From: Saprospiraceae bacterium
Lineage (GTDB): Bacteria; Bacteroidota; Bacteroidia; Chitinophagales; Saprospiraceae
Length of the DNA: 64,000 nt
Direction: 5' to 3'
Assembly (NCBI GenBank): GCA_016787525.1
Contig: JAEUUP010000113.1
Span: 62,001 to 126,000, forward strand
This document shows, piece by piece, positions 53,601-60,403 of the stretch. The position numbers and the translations under genes were made by a program. Every line of letters begins with the position of its first letter. Within the stretch, counting starts at the first letter, position 1. Below the pieces are notes generated by a model. The model had not been told where the DNA came from, ran no database searches, and was given only the letters and a program-made list of their open reading frames with translations.

Positions 53601-54677
53601 TTAAACATCTTCCAAAATAACCTCGTCCTCACCTTGTTTGAATTTAGCAGAACGTGATTTCAACGGATTAGCAGTCATTTCGGCATGTAGTCTGCGGTTT
53701 TTAGCAATATCTAAAGCTAAGAACAAGGCTTTGCGGAAGCTCGAAGGGTCAGCTACATTTTTACCAGCAATCTCGAAAGCTGTGCCATGATCAGGTGACG
53801 TACGAACACCTGAAAGACCAGCCGTATAATTGACACCATCGCCAAAAGACAGGGCTTTGAAAGCGACCAAACCTTGGTCATGATACATCGCCAAGATACC
53901 ATCAAACTTAGCATGTTGTCCTGAACCAAAGAAACCGTCGGCAGGGAAAGGACCAAATGCCATCATGCCGCGCTCTTTTGCCATATCAATGGCAGGACGA
54001 ATGGTCTCCTCTTCTTCCATACCAATAGTGCCTTCATCTCCTGCATGTGGATTGAGTGCCAAAACGGCAATCGTAGGTCGCTCTATATTGAAATCCACCT
54101 TCAAAGTTTGATTCAAGATAGTCAACTTGCTCAAAATCTTTTCTCTCGTCACATTTTCAGCCACTTTACTGAGGGGGAGATGATTGGTGACTAAACCTAC
54201 GCGCAAGCCGTCGTTTACCATCAACATCAAACTTTCTTTAGCTTCCAGTTGCTCAGTGATGTACTCAGTGTGTCCAACGTGAGTAAAACCTGCCATCGCC
54301 ATCGCCTTTTTGTTGATAGGAGCTGTGACAAGTGCGTCAATTTCTTCTTCTTTGAGGGCTTGAACGGCAGCTTCTAAAGCGCGTAAAGCGTATTTGCCAC
54401 CAGCTTCACCAATTTTACCCAGTGTGATATTCACATTTTCATTCCAGCAATTGACGACGTTTACTTTACCATCTTCGGCTTCTTCGGTAGTGCGAATGTT
54501 GGCAAATGGGAATTCAACTTGTACAATATTTTTATGGTAGGATACGACTTTTGAAGAGCCATAAAGTATAGGCGTACAAAGTTTGAGGATGCGTTCGTCA
54601 GAAACTGTTTTCAAAATGACTTCCAGTCCAATGCCATTTAAATCGCCTATCGAAATACCTATTTTGAGTTTTTCCAT
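53601..54677 (-). CDS. pdxA: 4-hydroxythreonine-4-phosphate dehydrogenase
   Basis: A 358-residue enzyme of the DXP-dependent pyridoxal phosphate pathway. ISIGDLNGIGLEVILKT at the N-terminus, LVTAPINKKAMAMAGFTHVGHTEYI, ALNPHAGDEGTIGMEEE, GPFPADGFFGSGQHAKFDGILAMYHDQGL (zinc-binding His) and TSPDHGTAFEIAGK. Length close to the norm, with a short acidic tail. A dispersed word (54166-54177) is read as LPLSKV. CAAAGATA (54780-54787) is TATCTTTG on this strand, a possible -7 box. Confidence 0.95.
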   Translation of the reverse strand: MEKLKIGISIGDLNGIGLEVILKTVSDERILKLCTPILYGSSKVVSYHKNIVQVEFPFANIRTTEEAEDGKVNVVNCWNENVNITLGKIGEAGGKYALRALEAAVQALKEEEIDALVTAPINKKAMAMAGFTHVGHTEYITEQLEAKESLMLMVNDGLRVGLVTNHLPLSKVAENVTREKILSKLTILNQTLKVDFNIERPTIAVLALNPHAGDEGTIGMEEEETIRPAIDMAKERGMMAFGPFPADGFFGSGQHAKFDGILAMYHDQGLVAFKALSFGDGVNYTAGLSGVRTSPDHGTAFEIAGKNVADPSSFRKALFLALDIAKNRRLHAEMTANPLKSRSAKFKQGEDEVILEDV

Positions 54678-54944
54678 TCTTTTGAATAAATAATAATTGA
54701 GAGTTTTGATACAGGTGATTGCTCGATTTTCTCGGCGAACAACCTAAGTTTATTTTTTGCGTTTTTAATTTACGAAGCGCAAAGATAGATAAAGAATACG
54801 TTTTTGTGGGTAAAGTGTTTATTTTTCGACCGTGAACATTTTAATACGGCATAAAGCAACACAATGAAGTGCCATAAACTCTTTAAAAACCATACTTTCG
54901 CACAACTTGTATCAATCACTATTTTTCATTTCATTCTCAAACGC

Positions 54945-56609
54945 ATGAAAAAAACAATCCTCTTTTTATTCATTTTAGGCTTTTTTACTGAGGGGGTATT
55001 GACTCAAAATGTCAACATCACTCAGCGCGCACATGTGCCTTTTGCAGGTCAAACACTGGCCAATATCTGTGGTTTTGCCAAAAATGGGCGTGAATATGCC
55101 CTTTTAGGTGGTTCACTATACACCATCATCGTAGATGTGACACAACCCGATACACCTAAAACCATCGTACAAATCCCAAGTATCAACAACTTATGGAAAG
55201 AAATTAAGACTTACAAAAACATAGCTTATGTTACGACAGAAGGCGGTGGAGGCTTGCAGGTGATAGACCTTTCCGCTTTGCCCGACACGAGCGTGGCAGC
55301 GTATAAAGCCTATAATTATGTGGGTGACACGACACGCAATATCATAGACACAGCTATTATTGGCAAAATGCGGGCTTTTCATGCTTTGCATGTGGACACA
55401 ACTAAGGGGTTTGTGTATCTTTTTGGCGGCAATTCGGCTGTTTCAAATGGTGGTGCATTAGTTTTGGATTTAAAACCAGACCCTTATCGCCCAAAATATG
55501 CGGGGCAATTCAACATCAACACAAACTATCGCGCCAACTATATCCACGACGGCTATGTGGACAACGACACGCTTTTTGCTGCTATGATTTATAATGGCAC
55601 ATTCAATGTAGTTGATTTTAGAAACAAAAAATCGCCCACTGTCATCGTTTCTCAAACAACACCAACAGCTTTTACACACAATGTGTGGCTCACTCCTAAC
55701 CGTAAAACGCTTTTGACGACTGATGAGAATACAGGCTCTTATCTAGCAGCTTACGATATTTCCAATTTGTCGAGCATCAAATTGCTGGATAAAGTGCAGA
55801 ATTTGTCCACAGGTTCGATTGTCCACAATACCCACATTTTGCCCAATGGTAATTTTGCTGTGACATCATGGTACAAAGATGGTATCAATATCGTGGACAT
55901 CACACGCCCGCAGAATTTGGTAGTGGTTGGTACTTACGACACTTACACACAAGGTGTTGGCAATGGTTTCAATGGGGCATGGGGCGTTTACCCGTTTTTA
56001 CCTTCTGGAACTTTGGTTGTGTCCAATCTCGATTCAGGCGATGGACTCTATGTATTGACCCCTCAGTACAAACGGGCTTGCTATCTCGAAGGCATTGTAC
56101 GCGACTCTGTGACCAAGCAAGTATTATCGGGTGTGTCTGTCAAAATAAACTCAATAGACTTCGACAAAAAAGCTGTATCAGACATAGGCGGTAATTATCG
56201 CACAGGGCAAGTGACCGCAGGGACTTATAGTGTGACTTTCAGTTTGTCAGGTTATCGCTCCAAAACGGTAAATGTGCCGTTGGTATCGGGTGCAGTGGCA
56301 CAACGCGATGTGGAATTGGTGAATTCACTCTACAACAGTGTACCAGAGTTGACAGACAATATCAAAGTAGCTGTTTCGCCCAACCCGTCTTCTGAGGATT
56401 TTTATGTGCAGTATCGTTTGGAGAATATCACTGCCGACGATGCGACTTTATACGTTTATAATATTCTAGGACAAAACATTCTCTCCCAAAAGTTACCAAC
56501 TACTGAGGGGGGGATTTCTTTGAAAAATAATTGGCAGTCAGGTATTTACACTATTCAACTAAAAGCTAATGGACAATTGAGTCATCCAATTAAGGTTGTG
56601 AAACAGTAA
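54945..56609 (+). CDS. Choice-of-anchor B / LVIVD T9SS cargo protein
   Basis: A 554-residue secreted protein from ATG 54945 (MKKTILFLFILGFF); the frame extends to 54864 but the signal peptide sets the start. The end of the signal peptide (FFTEGVLTQ) is encoded by a dispersed word (54985-54997). Residues about 25-395 are LVIVD-like beta-propeller strands of the choice-of-anchor B type (ANICGFAKNGREYALLGGSL, LQVIDLSALPD, GNFAVTSWYKDG). A carboxypeptidase-regulatory-like domain (about 405-475) and a C-terminal type A sorting domain (VSPNPSSEDFYVQY, YTIQLKANGQ) follow. Two more words: 56058 and 56500 (G7, TTEGGIS). Confidence 0.85.
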   Translation: MKKTILFLFILGFFTEGVLTQNVNITQRAHVPFAGQTLANICGFAKNGREYALLGGSLYTIIVDVTQPDTPKTIVQIPSINNLWKEIKTYKNIAYVTTEGGGGLQVIDLSALPDTSVAAYKAYNYVGDTTRNIIDTAIIGKMRAFHALHVDTTKGFVYLFGGNSAVSNGGALVLDLKPDPYRPKYAGQFNINTNYRANYIHDGYVDNDTLFAAMIYNGTFNVVDFRNKKSPTVIVSQTTPTAFTHNVWLTPNRKTLLTTDENTGSYLAAYDISNLSSIKLLDKVQNLSTGSIVHNTHILPNGNFAVTSWYKDGINIVDITRPQNLVVVGTYDTYTQGVGNGFNGAWGVYPFLPSGTLVVSNLDSGDGLYVLTPQYKRACYLEGIVRDSVTKQVLSGVSVKINSIDFDKKAVSDIGGNYRTGQVTAGTYSVTFSLSGYRSKTVNVPLVSGAVAQRDVELVNSLYNSVPELTDNIKVAVSPNPSSEDFYVQYRLENITADDATLYVYNILGQNILSQKLPTTEGGISLKNNWQSGIYTIQLKANGQLSHPIKVVKQ

Positions 56610-56713
56610 TTTAGTGAATTGTATTGCCTATATGAAGGGTGTGAATAATGCGAATCTATTAAAACAGGTATAGACTGTTTTACCTTTGGCAAAAAGCATG
56701 TTTTGAAAAGAAT

Positions 56714-56773
56714 TTTTCGGATTACCGTTTATTTTTGATGCCTCGGCATCAAAAATAAACGGTAATCCGAAAA
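56714..56773. repeat. Perfect 29-bp inverted repeat with a 2-base centre
   Basis: Arm 56714-56742 (starting TTTTCGGATTACCG and ending GATGCC) is matched at all 29 bases by 56745-56773, separated only by TC. A cruciform-forming palindrome of this perfection is rare in a bacterial chromosome. No transposase or target duplication was seen. It could be a terminator for the gene ending at 56609 or a small mobile remnant. Confidence 0.85.
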
Positions 56774-56884
56774 CCCTCCTTTTTATGCACGTCTTTTGTG
56801 CGCAGCACAAAACAGTGAGTTATTTGTAAAAATTTGATTTTCAACGTCAATAACTTATGCCCAACCCTCAATATCTATATAACT

Positions 56885-56923
56885 AAAGCCACGCCCTCTA
56901 TTCTATACTGAGGGGGTGGCTTT
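56885..56923. terminator. Hairpin formed with a dispersed word
   Basis: AAAGCCACGCCCTC (56885-56898) pairs with GAGGGGGTGGCTTT (56910-56923) at 13 of 14 positions. The dispersed word ATACTGAGGGGGT (56905-56917) supplies the loop end and the first half of the 3' arm. Confidence 0.65.
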
Positions 56924-57058
56924 GTGCTGTAAAAAGAGTTTTACTATTGTTTTATAAATTTCGCTTGTTCTGTACCGACTTTTAAATAAACTTTCACACT
57001 GTCAGTCATCGGTTTGTGTGAATGCCCTAAGCATATTGAATGACAAAGACCACATAAA

Positions 57059-57090
57059 TTGGATTATTTGCCCTCAAAAATCTACTTTTG
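57059..57090 (+). promoter_or_regulatory. Promoter of the E1 gene
   Basis: TTG at 57059-57061 and TACTTTTG at 57083-57090, spaced 21. The start codon at 57137 is 46 bases downstream. Confidence 0.6.
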
Positions 57091-57136
57091 CGGCTTCAAA
57101 TAGATAAAAATCACCTAACCAAATTCAGATATTGCT

Positions 57137-59254
57137 ATGTCAAAAAACCAATTAGAAGCCCGAACGGCACTACCGACCGATGTTTTACTGAGGGGGTATT
57201 GTTTGGTGGCAACTGCCAAAACTATGGCAGAAACTTATGAAGAAAACTTCCGTTTTGTTGCCAAATACGTTCATGCAGTGTCGCGTGGACACGAGGCTGT
57301 GCAAGTGGCTTTGGGTATGCAGCTCCTACCGCAAGATATTCTAGGACCTTACTACCGCGATGATGCGATGATGTTGTCTATTGGTTCTTCACCGCTCGAT
57401 TTGATGCTGCAACTGATGGCAAAACGCGATGACCCATACTCAGGCGGACGACAATATTACTGCCATACCAGTCTGTGCGATGTGGACAAGCCGACAATTC
57501 CACACTTATCTGCAGCAACGGGTATGCAAGCTATTCCAATGACGGGTGCGGCTTTGGGTGTGGCTTACAAAGAGGCTGTTGGCTTGACACATGAGACAGA
57601 TGAGGACAAACCCATAGTGGTTTGCTCGTTTGGCGATGCTTCGGTTACTGAGGGGGAGGTGTCTGAAGCCTTTCAAATGGCTGTTTTGAAACGGTTGCCT
57701 ATACTGTATTTGGTTCAAGATAATGGTTGGGACATCTCGGCAAATGCTGCTGAAACCCGGGCGCAAGATGCTGCCTTTTATGCTCAAGGCTTCAATGGCT
57801 TGGAAATAAGACGCGTGGATGGGGCTGATTTTGAAGCCTGTTATCGTACTTTTTTAGAAGTCATTGACACCATACGGCGCGAAAGACGACCTTTTTTGGT
57901 TCATGCGCGTGTGCCTTTGTTGACGCACCACACTTCGGGCGTGCGCAAGGAATGGTATCGCGACGATTTGGAGGAGCATCAAACACGTGACCCTTTTCCT
58001 CGTTTGCGACAATTGATGCTCGAATCGGGTTTTACAATCGAAGACTTAGTTGAGATTGACAATGAAGTGAAAGCAACGGTCTTGAAAGACTTTGAGAAAG
58101 CTAAAGTGGCTGCTGAACCAACACCAGATGACCTTTTTACGCATATTTTTGCACCGACACCCATAACTGAAGAGTGTGGCAATCGCACCCCCTCAGTAAA
58201 AAATCCAAATTCGGAGGCGCAAAGTGGTATTGGCAAACCGACAGTGATGGTAGATGCCGCTTTACACGCCATCGAAGAGTTGATGAGCAAACACAAAGAT
58301 TGTCTGTTTTATGGTCAAGATGTTGGGCGGCGTTTGGGTGGCGTTTTTCGCGAAGCAGCTACTTTGGCAGAAAAATTTGGTGACGAAAGAGTCTTCAATA
58401 CGCCAATTCAAGAGGCATTTATCATCGGTTCGACGGTCGGTATGTCGGCAGTTGGTTTAAAACCGATTGTCGAAGTGCAGTTTGCGGACTATATTTTTCC
58501 AGGCATCAATCAACTGTTCAGCGAAGTGAGCCGTTCCTGCTATTTGTCGAATGGTAAATTTCCTGTTTCGATGATATTGCGTGTGCCAATCGGTGCTTAT
58601 GGCGGCGGTGGTCCTTATCATTCGAGCAGTGTTGAAACCATCATAACGGCTATTCGTGGTCTGAAAATAGCCTATCCAAGCAATGGTGCAGATTTGAAGG
58701 GTTTGCTCAAAGCCGCCTATCATGACCCAAATCCTTGTGTCATTTTGGAACACAAAGGACTTTACTGGTCGAAAGTGAAAGGTACTGAGGGGGCTAAAAA
58801 TATTGAACCTGATGCTGATTATGTGCTGCCTTTTGGAAAAGCCAATACCATCCTAGAAGCTGATAGTGAACAGATTGCAAAAGGGCATTCGTTGGTCGTT
58901 GTTACTTATGGCATGGGTGTGCATTGGGCTTTGAATGCAGCTAAAAATTGTGATGGACGAGTCGAAATTCTGGATTTACGCACTTTGTCGCCACTCGATG
59001 AAAAAACTATTTTTGATAGCGTCAAAAAACATGGTCGTTGTTTGGTCGTCACAGAAGAAGCGGCGAATCCATCATTTGCTCAAAGTTTGGCAGGGCGTAT
59101 TCAAGAGCAATGTTTTGAATGGCTCGACGCACCTGTTCGTACCATTGGTGCCGAAAATGTACCAGCTGTGCCATTGAATGAAGTTTTGGAACGGACAATG
59201 ATGCCCTCAATCGAAAAGGTAGGTCAAGCCATCAAACAGTTGTTAGAATATTGA
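57137..59254 (+). CDS. Fused 2-oxoacid dehydrogenase E1 (alpha-beta), probably branched-chain
   Basis: A 705-residue single-chain E1. The alpha part (about 10-330) has YCHTSLCDVDKPTIPHLSAATG and the TPP motif GDASVTEGEVSEAF...NGW. The beta part (about 370-700) has AIEELMSKHKDCLFYGQDVGRRLGG, FNTPIQEAFIIGSTVGMSAVG and GAYGGGGPYHSSSVE. Such fusions are common in Bacteroidota and decarboxylate 2-oxoisovalerate-type acids to branched acyl-CoA together with E2 and E3 (not in the window). Its product pool fits IcmF. Four dispersed words: 57185 (LLRGYC), 57645 (SVTEGEV, inside the TPP motif), 58187 (RTPSVKN, in the linker) and 58782 (KGTEGAK). Confidence 0.92.
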   Translation: MSKNQLEARTALPTDVLLRGYCLVATAKTMAETYEENFRFVAKYVHAVSRGHEAVQVALGMQLLPQDILGPYYRDDAMMLSIGSSPLDLMLQLMAKRDDPYSGGRQYYCHTSLCDVDKPTIPHLSAATGMQAIPMTGAALGVAYKEAVGLTHETDEDKPIVVCSFGDASVTEGEVSEAFQMAVLKRLPILYLVQDNGWDISANAAETRAQDAAFYAQGFNGLEIRRVDGADFEACYRTFLEVIDTIRRERRPFLVHARVPLLTHHTSGVRKEWYRDDLEEHQTRDPFPRLRQLMLESGFTIEDLVEIDNEVKATVLKDFEKAKVAAEPTPDDLFTHIFAPTPITEECGNRTPSVKNPNSEAQSGIGKPTVMVDAALHAIEELMSKHKDCLFYGQDVGRRLGGVFREAATLAEKFGDERVFNTPIQEAFIIGSTVGMSAVGLKPIVEVQFADYIFPGINQLFSEVSRSCYLSNGKFPVSMILRVPIGAYGGGGPYHSSSVETIITAIRGLKIAYPSNGADLKGLLKAAYHDPNPCVILEHKGLYWSKVKGTEGAKNIEPDADYVLPFGKANTILEADSEQIAKGHSLVVVTYGMGVHWALNAAKNCDGRVEILDLRTLSPLDEKTIFDSVKKHGRCLVVTEEAANPSFAQSLAGRIQEQCFEWLDAPVRTIGAENVPAVPLNEVLERTMMPSIEKVGQAIKQLLEY

Positions 59255-59356
59255 CAATAACGTGTCATAATTTAATGACACAATTAAACGCAACCGAATT
59301 TAAGAGTCAAACGTTTGGTAAAGTGTTCGGTTTTAGAAAAGAAGAAAATCTGAATC

Positions 59357-60112
59357 ATGAGAATTTCTGTAGTGATAATCACAAAAAATGAAGAATCGAA
59401 TATCAAACGTTGCCTCGATTCATTGCATGAAGTTGCAGACGAGATAATCGTGATAGATTCTTTTAGCACAGATAGTACGGAAGCGATTTGTCGAAGTTAT
59501 CCGAATTTGACTTTTGTTTCGAGGACTTGGCAAGGTTATGCTGCGGCAAAAAATTACGGAAATGACTTGGCTCAACATCCTTATATTTTATCCATTGATG
59601 CAGATGAGGTTCTATCGGATAAATTACGATTGGAAATTTTGAGTTTGAAGCCGATACTGAGGGGGGGGTACGTGATGCCGCGACTCAACCATATAGGACA
59701 AAAACCTATAAAATTTTCGGGTTGGTATCCTGATGCAAAAGTTCGTTTGTTTCCGAAAGCGGAAGCCACTTGGGTTGGTGATTTCGTGCATGAAAAATTG
59801 ATTTTCAAAGGAGAAATACAGCGTTTGACGCATGACTTGTTGCATTTTACGTATTCTTCCTTTGAGCAATTTGACAAAAAAATGCGCCATTATGCTGCTT
59901 TAGGTGCGCAGGATATGTTTACAAAAGGGAAAAAAATGTCTGCTTTTTTTATGGTGCTGAAAGTTATTTTTAAATTTTTTAGCGTCTATATCTTAAAGTT
60001 CGGTTTTTTAGATGGTAGAGAGGGCCGATTGATTGCAACTGAGTCATCTAAAAGCATTTATTGGAAATATACGGCTTTGCAACAGTTGAATCGAACGAAG
60101 ACGAAGCCGTAA
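59357..60112 (+). CDS. Family 2 glycosyltransferase (WaaE/KdtX-like)
   Basis: A 251-residue GT-A glycosyltransferase: MRISVVIITKNEESNIKRCLDSL, IVIDSFSTDSTEAI, WQGYAAAKNYGND and the DADE metal motif near residue 80. The WaaE-like FSGWYPDAKVRLFPKAEA and VHEKLIF block follows, and one C-terminal membrane-associated helix. It probably adds a sugar to the LPS core. The dispersed word at 59654-59669 has a G8 tract (59661-59668), the longest in the window, read as ILRGGY. A one-base slip there would truncate the enzyme. Confidence 0.87.
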   Translation: MRISVVIITKNEESNIKRCLDSLHEVADEIIVIDSFSTDSTEAICRSYPNLTFVSRTWQGYAAAKNYGNDLAQHPYILSIDADEVLSDKLRLEILSLKPILRGGYVMPRLNHIGQKPIKFSGWYPDAKVRLFPKAEATWVGDFVHEKLIFKGEIQRLTHDLLHFTYSSFEQFDKKMRHYAALGAQDMFTKGKKMSAFFMVLKVIFKFFSVYILKFGFLDGREGRLIATESSKSIYWKYTALQQLNRTKTKP

Positions 60113-60160
60113 TCAAAAATGAAGTGAGTAAGGTTTTTTCATACATTCTAAGTTGGAGAA

Positions 60161-60189
60161 GGAAGCCCATTGTGGTTTCCTTTTTTTTT
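60161..60189 (+). terminator. Terminator of the glycosyltransferase gene
   Basis: GGAAGCC (60161-60167) and GGTTTCC (60174-60180) pair with one G-T, followed by nine T. Confidence 0.8.
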
Positions 60190-60403
60190 ACCCTAAAAAA
60201 CTACCAAGTATTTATCTTCTTAACAATAAAGATTTGTGGATTGAAGAAAATCTCTTAACTTGCGTGTCAATAAAAGCCTACCTTTATAGGCTGGTCATTA
60301 TTGATTTAATATAAATACAAAAACAGATTTTCTTTCCTCACACTACATTAATTGTCAAGCATTTATATTATTCTGGTAACAAAACTTTAATTAAAACTAA
60401 CAA

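Larger units (their letters stand above)
56610..57058. other. Gap with a long palindrome and a word-bearing hairpin
   Basis: No gene. It contains the 60-base palindrome at 56714-56773, the short hairpin at 56794-56812 (TTTTGTGC-gca-GCACAAAA), and a hairpin at 56885-56923 made partly of a dispersed word. The rest is plain AT-rich DNA. Confidence 0.6.
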
